From positions 4,148,268-4,208,267 of the forward strand of contig NC_045144.1 in NCBI RefSeq assembly GCF_008831285.2: 60,000 nt of DNA, read 5' to 3'. This stretch comes from Nymphaea colorata (taxonomy: Eukaryota > Streptophyta > Magnoliopsida > Nymphaeales > Nymphaeaceae). The notes beneath the pieces are model-generated. The model was not told where the DNA came from. It saw nothing but the letters and a program-made list of their open reading frames with translations, and ran no database searches. Position 1 is the stretch's first letter. Each line of letters opens with the position of its first letter. Shown one piece after another: positions 36,055 to 50,600 of this stretch. The position numbers were made by a program, and so were the translations under genes.

Positions 36055-39000
36055 CTAGAATTCTGTGTCAAAGCAGGCCATCAAGACTTTGGAAACCATT
36101 GATCGTGCAAATGGAATGTAGCTCAAGCTATACCTGAAAGAGAAAAACATAACATTAAAATTTGCAGGAATTCAAAATTCAGATAGCTTCGTCTATATAA
36201 TTGAAACCGAAACGAACCAATTGATGCAATTTGACATGCCCATGAAACTAATAGGCAACCAACCTGATCCTAGGTCCACATGAATCTCATGTGGCAAAAA
36301 ATTATTAATACTAAGAATTAGGTATCAGAGTAGAACTTTCACAAAAAAAAAATCATAAAATACTCGTTTTTTACAGCCGTTTACACAATATATCTTGGTA
36401 AAATCACACCCATGCAACTATATGACGTGAAAATGCATCCTTACTACTAAAGCATTTTTGCCAATAAAAGCGAGACAATGCATCATGACATTCTTGTCTT
36501 GACCATGTCATCATAATGAATTTCTACTCAAATAAACGAGCACTAAAATTTGTTAGCCCAAGTTTATGGATACAACAAACATCTATTTAATGTTAGCTTG
36601 ATTGGAGGGTAGACTTAGTCATCCCAATTATCATAAAATTCACTAGAGTCAACTGAACTTGGCCAATCTTTTTGCAACGCTATAAATGATGTCAACAACT
36701 CCATGTCAGAAGGGATTAGACATCAGCATGTTGATTTATGTAAAGGAGAAAATTTAGGTTGCAAATTGCCATGGGAGTTCCAGTTAGAAAGTAAAAGAGC
36801 AGATATGAGATTCTGAAATAGGTTTTAGGAAAACCAACAGGATGCTCCAACAAAATATGATTAAAAATATACCATGATTAAAAATATATACCTATACCTA
36901 TTTTGTGGTTATAGTTGCCATTCAAAGGCACTTTGATATAGCGAATCCTAGGGTTAATTTCATTTAATAGACAGACCGAAGACACCTATTGGCCACACTC
37001 ATTTGCTACAGAAGATGTACAAATCGGTTATGAGTTTGCAGAGAAGATAAAAAAGTGATAAAGGCTAATCTAGATAATGTCACTTTGATTCATCAGCTTT
37101 AATTTTACATGTTTTATCTGAGAGCCTAAAGCCCATGTAAAGAGAAAAAAGTAACCTTAAACGTTTTGTCTCAAAAAATGGAGCGTGTTTTCTGAAGAAA
37201 AGTTGATTTCCACTCTAGCATAGAGCCAGAATGCTATGTAACTTAGGTGTTTTTATTGTCAAATGCAGCCACATAACATGACTGATGGTGCAGAGTTACT
37301 GCAGGTATGGCATTTAACATGTAGTACACAATGTGCCTTGGGTTGGCTGCAGCTTGAGGTGTAATAAAAACACAATGGGTTGCAATCTGCATATAGTCAA
37401 ATTTGTCCAAAAAATAACATCAGTGAAACATTAGTGACATCAATGAAACGTTCTACTTGTTTTACTTCTACTTATTTTATTTTTCCACCTCCCATTTACC
37501 TTTTTTCTTCCTTTACTTCTTCTTTTCCCTCTAACTAGTTGATTTCTTCTTTTATTCATGGATAAACAGGACAATACAACAATTTAATTAGATTATGTAA
37601 CTATTTAAGGAAACTAATACCTTAAACCTAGAAACTATTTTCAAGGGTGTAACTACATGTACATGATGCAACTTACAGCACACCCCTGTATTTTACGGTA
37701 TGACATGAGGTGTGCCTTATATTACACCTTCAAATTACAAAAAAGTGACAAGTAAAAGTTATCTCTTTTAGGTGTTTCAAGAACCCAATGAGTTAGTGGT
37801 ATCCATTTAAATATTGGGATTTGGGAGTAATTTAGGCAGTCAATTTTAAATTTTAATTATTCCTAATGAAAACAAGCATATGGCAAGTAGTGTATACTCG
37901 TTATGTTGTTATGTTTGTGCAATTTATGTTTTTCATAAAGAACAATTTTCTTTTTTTTTTCTTATTTTATACTTTATTATTATTTTTTATATGTGATCTT
38001 TAATATCAAAATAACTGCAATCTTTTATGTTATGGTACATATCTAACTTGTCTGGCCATCTTGTACACGTAACATTGTGTCCTACAACATTGTTCAGAAG
38101 CATAATATTTCAAAAAATTTTGCACATCTAGGACCCCAACGAGAATATCTGATGAACCAGAGACAACCAGAAGCTTTCTGATTTGTTGGGCCCTGCTTAT
38201 GCAATAAATAGTAAAACCTTTCCCATCATAATAGAAAGTCAGAGACCCAAAATGTCGAAGAAGGCACACCAACTTACCAAACTAGTGAACCGAATTCAAG
38301 GATGATAGCAAGAAGAGTCAAAAGCTTGCTCCGGACCTAGAGATAAGAGGAAGGGGGAACTGAGTACCACAGTTTTGATTAACCAAATATTGAGAAGTGG
38401 ATTTGATAATAAAGACACATACATATTAAAGACTTACATAAAGAGCACATAACAGTGCAATGATGATGCTCCCAATATATACACCAGTTGCATACACACG
38501 CACTGGATCAACCATCAATCTCATTTGTCTTTTAGGGCCCATAAGAAAAGCTGTGCTGTCATAGAAAAGACTCCAATATCAGCACATAGATGAACAGATG
38601 CACAAGGCATACATATATGTACACACAATATTCAGAAAACATCAAAGGCAGTGATATTCTGGAGAAGGTAAAGACAGATGAAAATTTTCCTAGTTTCAAT
38701 GTGCTGTGTTTTTTTTCAACTCAGTACCTTTTTCTTCTCATTCGCGCAGTTTATAAAGGTACTTAAATTGTGATACTATTTTCCCAAAAGAATAACTTAA
38801 CAGTCTGCCACAAGCATTTTCTTGGACAAAAATGTCTGTTCATGACATTATAAGAATGATCCAGGCCCTAAGACAAATATGTTGATAAAACTCAAACAAT
38901 GGTGGATTAAGAAAAAGTGACATGACGGCAGGTTCAACTTCAAATGGACCACATAATTTTTTTTTGTAAAAATAATTATATTACTCATCTGTTCCCTGGG

Positions 39001-40393
39001 AATAAGGCTCCACCAAGGATTAACTTCATGCAAGTTAAGGTTAAAATAGCAGAAAAGGCTACAATTTACTTCTAAGTTCTAAAGTGTAAAGAACAGAATT
39101 GACATGTATGTCCAGCACAAGGTTGCTTCCAATCCCGATCACCTTCTCCTTACATTAAAAAGTAGAAAATATGTCACCAATGATAACAGAAAAAAAAAAT
39201 CTAAAGGAGAAAAGGAAAGAACTACAGTTTTTGTTAACGATCCCCATAAATAGTCTGACTCATGTAAGACTAGCTTAACACAAGCCCACCACATGCAGTA
39301 AACTAAAAGATAGATGAACAAGGATTTCAATAATGGTAAATGGAGAATGTGTTCTCATGATTTATATCACAAAGTAGGGTGAGAGACAGACTTTCTGTAC
39401 TCCGTCCAAATGATGAATATAATATAGGAGCTAACAAACAAAACCTAACTGAAAATGTTGACTCATAGAAGAACCCCCTAAACTCAACAGATTAAAATTG
39501 CAACAATGACCTAGAATTGAGCACAAATTTCCAGAAGACTGACAATTTGCGCACAGCAAGAGCAAATTTGCAAATGTAGTTATAGCACAACATCCAGATG
39601 CATCGAGTAACACTTCCAAGCATTTGAGGAGAAAGAAGGAAACAACAGACCTGCCAAGTGCAAGCAGATTTCCTAAAGTGAACATCGTAGCAAACTTGAT
39701 GGGATTCAAAAACACAATCATCGACTGCAATTGGAAAATGGAAACATCAAAATTTATAAACGCAAGAATTAGTAGCATACTTCGAGAATTCAGTAAGTAA
39801 GGCCATTTCTTAACCATGATATTGACACTCTTAATAGTCTGTTGATCAATTAAAACTGGTACCAGGCATTCGTGGCACAGTACCAAGGGACCAAATTATC
39901 TGAATTTCTGTTGCTACACAATTCACTTGCAATAGTTTGACCAGAAAATCTTCACGAAAGACAAAATGGACGTGAGCAAATCACAGCCAAATAAATTTAG
40001 ATTAACTCTTACCAGAAGTGTACATGCTACACCAGCGACGAAGCAAACAGCAAATCCATAAAGCCTCTGACGCATCAAATGACACATGAAAAAAGAAAAG
40101 CAGAAATAATAAAATGCAATTGAACGGCATCACAAAAGCCACTCAAATATCTTCAATTACAGACTAATTTCATCTAAGAGAAGAGACATGAATACTGAGT
40201 CCCCAAATGAAGAAAGGAATTGAGGAATGCAGAGCAAAACGGGGATCCCCAGGAGGACCTGTTTGGTGGAGAGGGTGCAATTCCTGTTGAAATCCTCTAT
40301 GAGGGACGCGTTAGCTTCCTGAGCCTCGGGATCCTCCACCTCCATCCCTATCAGTGTCTTCACCCTCGACATAGCCTCGTTCACCCTCTCCAT
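36055..40393 (-). CDS. SFT2: SFT2-like vesicle transport protein, complete (six exons, 172 aa)
   Basis: Exons on the minus strand: 40393-40259, 40066-40013, 39724-39651, 38555-38438, 38336-38278 and 36133-36055. All introns are GT-AG, the phases join, and the last codon is TAG at 36057-36055. The N-terminal 45 residues are polar, with the family segment LIEDFNRNCTLSTKQ. Four hydrophobic segments follow (RLYGFAVCFVAGVACTLL; NPIKFATMFTLGNLLALG; the YIGSIIIALLCALY area; LLAIILEFGSLVWYSLSYIPFAR) and the C-terminus ends CFDTEF. Yeast Sft2 acts in endosome/TGN-to-Golgi fusion with the SNARE Sed5 pathway; plant members are Golgi membrane proteins by homology. Length is normal for the family. The last intron is 2.1 kb. 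No lesion was seen, so it is probably functional. Confidence 0.93.
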
Positions 40394-41455
40394 TTGTCTC
40401 TTCGTCTCCCACTCACCCCCTTCTAAGCCTTACTATTTCTCCCTCCTCCTTCTCCCCTTCCCGCCTCAAGCTCTTCTAATGAACTACACAGGTCACTCGC
40501 AGTGGAATGGGGAGGTCACCAAGTGGTGACTGCCATTCTTGGATTTTCTTCTTCTCTCTTCTTTCGTCAGAGGAGCTCCGGAGTCTGGATCTGCCGCAGC
40601 GGAGAACAGCCACGTTCGAAAGGCACTTCCAGGGGTTTGTCACTGTCCCATGTATCGTGTCCGTCCGAGTCGACTCGAAGAGACGACTCTGATCGGAGTT
40701 GCCAAAGACTCAAAGCACCGTTGGATCATAGACGAGGTTGGGTAGGCGCATAAACTGTGACCAACACGGCGACGCGATGCCGCCCATGTCGTTTTGATTG
40801 TCGATGCAAACGAAGGACGTTTGATTAATACGGATTTAATGGTAATAACAGATGTCAGATCTATATTTTTGAGGTCTAAACAACTTCCCTCCTCTCTTCT
40901 TAAGTCTATGTTTTTTATAGTATAGTGTAAATTTGAAATCCACTTTAGAAGATGATGGTGTTAAAACTAACGAATTCAGTTATTATTAATAAGAAACGAT
41001 CCGTGGAAAATCAAACGCAACCTAACCTTAGAGTGATGTGTGAGATTCACGGTATTTTTGTGGATCTCAGATCAGATCCACGATTTAGTTTGTTGTTCGA
41101 CACCTCTCCTCCTTGTTTTAGTCGGATTTCAAATCCAATCGACATTTTTAACGTTATATCATGAATCAGATGAGTCAGATCCATATTGGAAGTGACACCC
41201 ACAGTTTGATAAAACTATAGATTTCAATTATCCAAGATTTCAGATACCCTCAAATCTGAAATCCGTAGGAAATCTTAATTGGGGCCTGGAAAACCAGACG
41301 GAAATGGTTAAACAAACGGTTAGATGAAGTAGTCCTTTGGCGAGGCAGGGTTGCGGTCCACCTTGGGGCCTGGAAGTCGTCTGGAACTTCTGCAGTTCGT
41401 TTTGTAAATGCTGGGAAAAAGAGTCGTCTGAATACTCTCTCTCTCAAGCTGCAGG
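40394..41455. promoter_or_regulatory. Shared upstream region of two divergent genes
   Basis: About 1.06 kb separates the SFT2 start codon (minus) from the glycine-rich protein start (plus). It must contain both promoters and 5' UTRs. GC content is higher near both ends. A CT-rich stretch ('actctctctctcaagc') lies just upstream of the ATG at 41456, a common plant core-promoter or 5' UTR feature. No clear TATA box was assigned. Three overlapping open frames at 40502-40753 are not supported as genes. Confidence 0.55.
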
Positions 41456-41615
41456 ATGGACAGTGACGAGAACAACAAGGGATTGCTGTGGAAACTTCCT
41501 GTGGTTAAATCCAGGCATCTCGGGAAGCTTGGCCCTGGTTTTGGGTATGGAGCTGGCTGTGGCGTCGGCCTAGGGATCGGTCTCCTCGGAGGTCTCTCTC
41601 TTTCTCGCTTCTCTC

Positions 41616-41651
<36 letters not shown>

Positions 41652-44600
41652 CGTGCGTATGTGCGTGTGTTTAAGGGTCTAGTTTTCAGCATTATCTTTG
41701 GTTTTATTAGGGAGTCTTATTTGGATTCTCTCTTATCAGCTGGTTTCCGTGCACTCTACCGAGTTTGCTTTCTATTGGCACCTTATTGAGATGGGTTTCT
41801 TGGAAGTCATGTTCGCGAGGAAAAGATGATCTTGAGGGATTCTGAAACTTCAGAATTTTTGATGGCTTTGATGTTTTTATGAAATTTCTTTTTTGGCTTT
41901 CCAGTGAATGCTTCGTAATTCCGTTGCCCTTATGGTAGGTAGCTTCATTTGTTCGGTTTGTCGTGGCATTGTGCTTTACTTGAAAGAACAACCCATCCTT
42001 TTTTTGTTACTTTTATTGCCTTAAGAGCTTTGCCCGAAAAGAAGTATACGTTGGTTGTTGACTTTTGAGTTAATCATGTTTTGCCTGGAGAACGAATTTT
42101 ATGATAAACAAATAGGCTCTATTCTAGCACCATGCATTAGCAAATATTCAAGGTCTCAAAACCCAATGGACTTTGGGGTACATAATTCAATTTTGCAGAT
42201 TCCGCAGAAGTGACCTCTTGAGTAATCGAAAATGGCTGCCCCGGGGCGGCCAAAAGGGTCCTCAATGCAGCTTTGTTCCGGCCCCAACAGCAGTTGGGCA
42301 ATGGGCATTGCTATGGGCTACCCTGTCGCCTCGTGGAGCCTTATTGATAGAAGATCTTCACTGGAAGGAGATAGCCGTGGCAGGTGTTGTGAAAGCAGGC
42401 CTGCCCTGGTTTTGCCCCTGCGTTCGACCTTCCTTTGAGGGCTGTTTGATGGAGGAGTCAAGCATGCTTCTGGAATTTCTCATGGAAGTTATTAAACATT
42501 GTCATTTTATGCAAGTAATTGGATGAACGATGCATGATTTAAATCTGAAAATTGAAAGCGGAAAAGGCACAAGGTGATTTAATGGTTGTCCTATTGATAT
42601 TTTCTCAGTTGTTCTTTTTCTTTATTTTAGAATATTTGTGAAGATTTTGTTTTGCTTTCATGGTGTTTAGGTGCAGGATTGGGTTTTGGAATACCTGGCT
42701 TACAGTTTGGGTTTGGAGTTGGTGCTGGATGTGGGATTGGCATAGGCTTTGGCTATGGTGTTGGAAGAGGCATTGCTTATGATGAAAATCGTCGATACAC
42801 AAATGTTGGGAAGCTATTGAACACTCAGAAAGATTTTCTGGACCAGTATGTAATTCAGTTATGTGGATTATGTTCTTTTTAGTTTAGTATCATGCTAATT
42901 GTCTTTACTCTTTACTTGTGTTCCGTCTTCCTTGTTACTTGTTGTACCTACATTTTGTTTGTGGAACAGTGTTTCTTGACCTTTATAAATACGGGAATGA
43001 GTCCAGGGTGGATACATGTCCACCTTGACCTCAAAATATATATGACTAGGCACGGCCCACATTGACTCAACACCCATTTGCTGAATATTGGTTGCTGATT
43101 ATAGCTTCCTTTTGCTTTCAAATGGACAGATGACACATTTGAATGCTGCTTAAAATGTTGAAGAATGTGTAAAATATACATTTAAGTTAGTTTCTGGTCA
43201 ATTATTGCCTCATCACAAATTTGAATACTTCTGATGAATGGAAAAATTTCATCTGGTGCAGTTTAAGGCAAAAATAAATGCATATAATCTCATTAGGGGT
43301 CAATAAATTATGATTCTTCTTTTTGTTTAAGTCACTTCACTACTCCGATGGAGATATGATCAGACTAATGTAATAAACAGACTGAATACCATCAGATATC
43401 AAAAGCAGACTGAGATGATCATGATAGTCAAAGAGATGTTTTTCCTCTTCAAGCTCAATTAAGCAGGTTAAAGTAACCTGCAGAAATCTGTACAATTGAC
43501 ATGTCTTAACCTCCTGCTTTCTGAGTCCAGACTAGGAATGGATGCACTTGGACTTGGGTCTCAGAGGATAGAGCCTACCTGGTGTCGCTGTTTCTGGTTC
43601 TTCCTTTAAACATAACTGCAACGGGTGATGATGGATTAATTTCTTGGATTTGTGAGATGGATGCATGTGGTGATGTACTCCTGAAGCTAATACACCATGC
43701 TGCTTTTGTTTCAATGTATAAAACGAAAACAAAAGCAGGTGGTTGGATTGATAAAGTAACGCTATTTGCAAGATGCATGCAAAAATTGGGGTATACTATT
43801 GTAGTTTCCGTGTTTTATTTGTCCCTGTCATCTTGGCCTTGCCTTTCAACTAATTGCACAACAGTGGCATTTATTTCAATTTGATGTCAAAACTGCTGTT
43901 CTACAAAGAGATTTGAAGCTATTACTTCAGGTTTTGTTGGTGACTTTGCAGCCTCCATTGGGCTCTCTATGTTCTAAACAGGCTATTAAGCCTTTCTTTT
44001 AGAGATTTAGGGGATTAGCTCCATCTTGATTCTGGGTATGGTTCTTCCAATCTGGTGGAGCTTGTATTTCTATTTCAAGAACTTGTGCCATTATTGCTTT
44101 AAATGACAATATGTTCATCATTAATGGCTACGCTTGTAGCAACTGACATTGACTTAGTAAGAGCTTAGATATTTAGTTCTGTTATGGACTTAGGGGCAGT
44201 TCTATTTTGGTAATGAAGTTTACTTTTATCATGATATATGTTGTTGATTTGGTATCCACAAGCTTACACTCGTTCAAAACAAGAAGTTGGTTATACCAAA
44301 TTGAAAGTATTGCGACAGTATCACAATATTTTTGCTATATCTTTTTCAAACGTTTTCTTAATATATTTTAAACTTTTTGGTTTCTTTTAACATTTTAATA
44401 ATTATTTTAAAATTGTTATCAATGTTTCTGTAAGAAAAATAATAAAGGAACTTAATTTCATTGTATTCTCCATTTTTTTTGTATATATTTTAATTATTTT
44501 TAGTTCCCAGAATTTTCCTGAGAAAAAAACTTTTTGATTAATATCTGAAAAAAACCTGGCTAATAAAAATCGAAGAGACATATTTGTGCTATGGTTCAAA

Positions 44601-47600
44601 GTTCAAACGATTTATGAATTTCTTTGAACTCAACTATTTCTGCATGATGCTGCCATTTTGAACATGTATTGTGCAATAGAAATGCTCTTGCATGGGGAAA
44701 GGCTAAAAAGTGATTGGAATGTCATCATATGACAATCCAATTAGACGAGTACTTTTTTTTTCTTTTTTTTTTGGCTGGGGTGCTTAGTTTGAAGCATCTC
44801 TTTGACTTACCTTTCTTCTCTGAATTAGCAGACATTTGCCATCCATGGTCTTGCTATCTTGTCTTTTGGTACTAGCAACTTGAAGTTATCTAACACAGAC
44901 AACTCAGGCATTGGTGTGGGTCCAGGCATGCTGGTGGCTAGCGATTGGCTTGGGTATCGCAATAACAATTTGCTTTTTTCTTATTAAATAATTGACAAAA
45001 TCATAGGTTGTTAATTGTGGTCATTTTTGTTGTTCCGGAAAATGCCGCACCCGGTTCTGACATAGCATTGAGGGGATATGTCCATCTATCCTTAATGTGG
45101 TTTCACAATTTCACAGTATTATTCCCAAACCAACTAAAAAATCTACAAACGAAAGAATCTACTATCATTTGTAAAAAGCAAATTACCATGTGTCGTACTA
45201 CAAAGTACAAAGTACAAACACATTGTTATAATATATTACAAAGCTACTAGAACATTATCAACTTTATAGATTTATAATTAACATAGCATTTACAGAGTAC
45301 ATTGTTCCCATTATATTGCACATATACTGCATTGTATACTATGATCAATATATTAGTCCAAGTGTACTAAGAAATGTAGCATTATATTGTATGTGTTCAT
45401 AAACTAAAATACTGAAATGATCTCATTAGCAAGTATAAAATCATTTAACGGATACATTTATGCAATGTTTTTTTCTAAAGTTAACGTCCTTAATTTATGA
45501 TATGCAATAATTAATTATATACACTTTCATCTTTAGACTTAAACTAACTAAAAGTTCTAGCCAGACCCCTGCCCAAAACTCACATGAGAGAGGGAGAGAA
45601 AAGTAGAGAGACAGCAATTGTATGGGAGGTTGAATTTTTTAAGCACATGGAATTTTCCTTTCTAGATGATTTATGTTTGTGTGACTATTAAATTTATAAT
45701 TACAGACAGGCACAAGCAAAGAGAGGCATCTGCGAAGCCAACTAAATGGATTAGCACCTGAGAATGCACTATGAATGAATGGAGATTTGATATTTACATG
45801 TAACAATATGTAAACTTTAAGGATTTGTTGTGGTACACAATTTGATGAAAATTGTCCCGCCAAAAAAAAATGATAGATTCATGCGGATCTGGTGCTATTG
45901 AAATTGACCTCTATTTACTGTCTGCCACTTGGCTTTAGAATTAGTTCACAGTTTAGTACAAATTCAATTTGTTGACAGGCCTACTGTTATCTAATGAAAC
46001 CCATGCATGCAACTTGATGTTAGATTTGGATTTGGTATGTAGTCAAGTCAACCTGCTGGATGCTGTTGGCTGTTATTTTTGTTAGCAAAAAGTGGTGGTT
46101 TGAGGACTTACCTATGTTCTATTTGATGACAATTGAGGATCTATAAATGTAACAGTGTTGCAGACCTAGAAATAGTGAATTCTCAAACGACATCTAAAGA
46201 TTCAGTCATAACTTATAAGCGAAAATACACTTAAGATTTTGATATTATTAAAAATAACACACCTAAAGTTTTCCGTGGTTAGTCAACAAGGACCAAAAGG
46301 TTATTATTTGTCAAGTTTGCTGTTAAGTGGGTCTTTCAATAGTAGATGAGGAATGATGTAACACAAGTTGCTGACTCTTTACAAAGTTTACAACTTATAA
46401 GCATGAAAGAGGGGAACTTGTGAACAGAAACTAATTTGAGGGCATTCTGGCTATGTTAACTGATTGGTTCACCTACGTTTAAGGTAGCCAAGTTAAACTG
46501 ATAAAATGTGCTTTTCTGTTGATGGTGTGAAAACTTAGGGATATATAAACATTAGGTGTGATTTTTCTGTTATTGCCAAAACTTTAAATGTGCTTCTGAC
46601 ATTCCCTGTAGAAGGCTCACATTGCTGTTGTTCCTGTATGGAAAAGAAAAACATCTCCTTTATCCATCAACGAAGTCTCTATGTTGCTTTGTCTTTGTGG
46701 CAAGGGACACTGTTAGCCTGCGGCTAGCAGAGGAGGTTAACTCATGCACTCCACATTTGTGAAAGCCCAGCCTCCGCCTTAAGGACTGATATTTCATTCA
46801 TAATTAGGGTTAACTCCCTTAAGAACTTATATACGCAGTTTCAAGTATTACGGGTTGGGTTATTATCTCTTACTATGCACCCGATCCATATGGCCTAACA
46901 AGACAGACTCCATACGGGGCAGACTCTGCCACTGCTGACCTGACCATATTGACCCACTATTTGACTTAACTCAGATGCCTAACAACACTCTCCCCTTACA
47001 CAACACCTTGTCCTCAAGGTGTGAGGTCAGAAAATCGAGACTGTATATCTTCTGCAGGCTCCCAGGTTGCCAGTAGATCTTCATAAGTGTTCCATTCAAT
47101 AAGCCATTCAGTTTGGAGCTGCCCCTCCTTTTCGCACTCCTTGAGTACGCAGGGCTGCACCCCCCCCTTTTTTCGCACTCATTGAGTACCCAGCCTGCAA
47201 TAAGGGTACAGTGCTGCTGGTTCAGCTCATATAGGTGCTGCATTCACTTCTTCTGTAGTTGGGAAACTGAAACAGGGCTTCAACTTAGAAATATAGAACA
47301 TGTAGAAATATGCAATGGAAGAGAGAAACAGAGAAGAAACACACGATATACGTGGAAAACCTCAAGAAGAGGTGAAAAACCACGGAGAAGCTCTAACCTA
47401 GGGGCAAAACCGCAACCCTAGGAGAGAGAAAATATATTCCACTTAATCAACACATTTACAATAAGTGGAGATTATATAAGGGAGAGGTAGAGAGCCCGCC
47501 TAGGGTATCGAGCCAGCCTCGGTACCCGTGCCCATGGGACCGGGTCCATATCCGGACCCGGTTCCATATTACAAGATATTCTAACACTCCCCCTCAAGCT

Positions 47601-50600
47601 TGGCATACATGTCGAACATGCCAAGCTTGCTAACATTCTTCTCAAATTGATATGTACATAAGGCTTTGGTTAAAACATCTGCAACTTGATCTTCAGACTT
47701 CATATACGGCAGAATCAATTCCTTTGAATCTATGCGTTCCCGTATGAAATGGCGATCTATCTCCACATGTTTGGTTCTGTCATGAAAGACTGGATTATTA
47801 GCTAGGTTAATCGCAGACTTGTTGTCACAATACATCTTCATCTTTTCTTCCATTTCAACCCCAATATCTGCTAGAAGAATCTTTAGCCATAACATTTCTC
47901 TAACTCCCATAGCAACTGCCATGTATTCAGCCTCAGCACTGGATCTAAAACAGACTTCCTGCCTTTTACTCCTCCACACCACCAGGTTACCTCCCAGAAA
48001 GATATAGTACCGTGTGGTGGACCTCCTAGTATCTGTGCACCATGCCCAATCGGCGTCAGAGTATCCTTCAATATTCAGTTGGTCCTGCTGAGTGTGCAGT
48101 AATCCTTTTCCTGGATCATTCTTTAGGTACCCCAACACTCTCTCTGCACTCTTCCAGTGACAATCAGTAGGAGCATGCATAAACTGACTCAACACATTTA
48201 CAACATAAGTAATATCAGGGCGAGTAAGAGTAATATAAATAAGCTTACCAACCAGCTTCTGATATCTTCCTTTTCCTTCCTCATCCAGGATGTTACCAGT
48301 TTTGATACTTATTTTTGTACCTGACTCCATTGGGGTTAGAAAAGGCCTGCATCCCAGTTTACCTGTCTCCTTTAGAAGATCCAGAGTGTACTTCCTTTGG
48401 TTCATAACAAGTCTTGTTTCTGATCGAGCAATCTCTATCCCCAAAAAGTACTTTAGTTTACCCAGATCTTTCAGATCAAATTCAGCAGCTAACCTCTCCT
48501 TCATCTCCTTTTTCTCTTCTTCATCGTCACCTGTGACAATCATATCATCAACATATACAAGAAGAAGACTCACCAGACCATTTCTCTGCTTAATGAATAG
48601 GGTGTGATCACCATTTTCCTGTTTGTATCCATTAGTCTTCATCACTATCCTCAGTCTTTCAAACCATACTCTAGGAGACTGCTTTAGTCCATACAAGGCT
48701 TTCTTGAGATGACAACATTTTCCGCTTTGGGCATATCCAGGAGGCATGCTCATATAAACCTCTTCTTCTAAATGGCCGTTCAAGAATGCATTCTTGACAT
48801 CAAGCTGGTCCATGCTCCACTTCTTTTGCACAGCAAGTGCTAAAATAACTCTCACGGTTTTCAGTTTAGCAACAGGGGCTAAAGTTTCAAGATAATCAAT
48901 ACCATATTTTTGACTGAACCCCTTTGCAACAAGGCGAGCCTTATACCGTTCCACCGTACCATCAGGTTTGTACTTCACACTAAACACCCACTTAGAACCA
49001 ACTAAATGAGTGCCCTTGGGAATATCAACTACTTCCCACGTGCTGTTCTTTGCCAAGGCATTCATCTCCTCTGTCATGGCCTGTAGCCATTTAGGTTCCT
49101 TTCTGGCATCTTCCACACACTTGGGAATCACAGACTTAGACAAGGATGTAATAAAGCATTTTTAATCCTTACTAAGTTTCGCATAAGAACAAAAATCTGA
49201 ATAGGATGAGAAGTACATGACCTGGTTCCCTTGTGGAAGGCTATGGGAAGCTCTTCATCTATTGGACTTGGGTCATCCGGGGAACTCACAGGATTGGGAT
49301 TGGTTACATCAACATCTTCAACCACATCTGTCTTCTTTCTGGTGTACACCTGGCCGAACAGATGATCACGGGCTGTGGGCTAATCATCCATAGAGTTCCC
49401 TCCCACATGGCTATCGATATCACCTCTGACTGTCTCTGCCACACTGTGACGAACCTTGTACTCCAAAAAATCCATAAACTGAATCAGCTGATCTGAGGAA
49501 TACTCTTCTACACTGTTCCCTATACACTCTCCCTGAAGAGGATTCACAGGAAAATACGCCTCATGTTCATGAAAGGTAACATCTCGAGAGACATAAATCT
49601 TGGATGTAGTAGGGTCAAGACACTTATATCCCTTCTGAGTTGAAGAATACCCCAAGAAGACAGCTTTGACAGACCGAGGATCAAGTTTCTTAAGGGTTGG
49701 ATTATGGTCACCACCCGAGGAGTAAGAGGCCAAGGGTTCTGAGTGGGCCCAAGGACAGAGTAGGGAGAACGACCATTCAACACACGAGTAGGCATACGGT
49801 TAATCAGATGGACACTAGTGAGAAGAGCATCACCCCAGATGGGCACTAGTGAGAAGAGCATCACCCCAGTAGCGCTTAGGAACATGCTTATGGAACATAA
49901 TGGCACTGGTGACATCTAATAAATGGCGATTTTTACGTTCGACCACGCCATTTTGAGGAGGTGAGTAACTACATGATGTCTTATGAACAATACCCTTGCT
50001 CCTCAAGAAGTCATCTAAAGATTGGGAGACATACTCTCGGGCATTATCAGTGCGGAAAGCTTGAACAGAGGTCTGAAATTAAGTCTCAACAAAAGCAACA
50101 AAATTTTTGACAATGATGGGAACTTCACTACGTTCTTTCAACAGGTACACGAACGTACAACGGGAGTAGTCATCAATAAGAGTCATAAAATAATGAAAAC
50201 TACGACAAGTGGGTACTCCCGAAGGACCCCAGACATCAGAGTGAACTAAAGCAAACGGACGAGTGGTTTTATTGAAAGAAACAGGGTACGAAGCCCTGAC
50301 ATGTTTAGCCAACTGACAAACTTCACATGTGAAAGATTCAATAGAAACAGAAGTAAAAAGCCTTGGAAACAACTTCTTGATCAACTGGAACGGGAAATGC
50401 CCAAGACGCTCGTGCCATCGCATAATGGTAGACCTGTCTTCCACGCCTGACAACTGTCCACTAGTGGCTGAAATCAAGGCAGACGCAACTTGCACGGGCA
50501 GTCTATAGAGTCCATCAATAACCGAACCAATCCCAATCTTCTTCCCCGTCACCAAGTCCTGCAGGGAACAATGATCAGCAGAAAAGATTAGATTACAATT

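Noticed and set aside
38030-38272. 80-codon minus-strand frame next to SFT2 exon 5
   Set aside because: It lies in intron 5. The true continuation of SFT2 is the exon at 36133-36055, which restores the family C-terminus.
40502-40753. Three overlapping plus-strand frames upstream of the glycine-rich gene
   Set aside because: All three frames of the same GC-richer promoter stretch are open; none has a recognisable motif or splice context.
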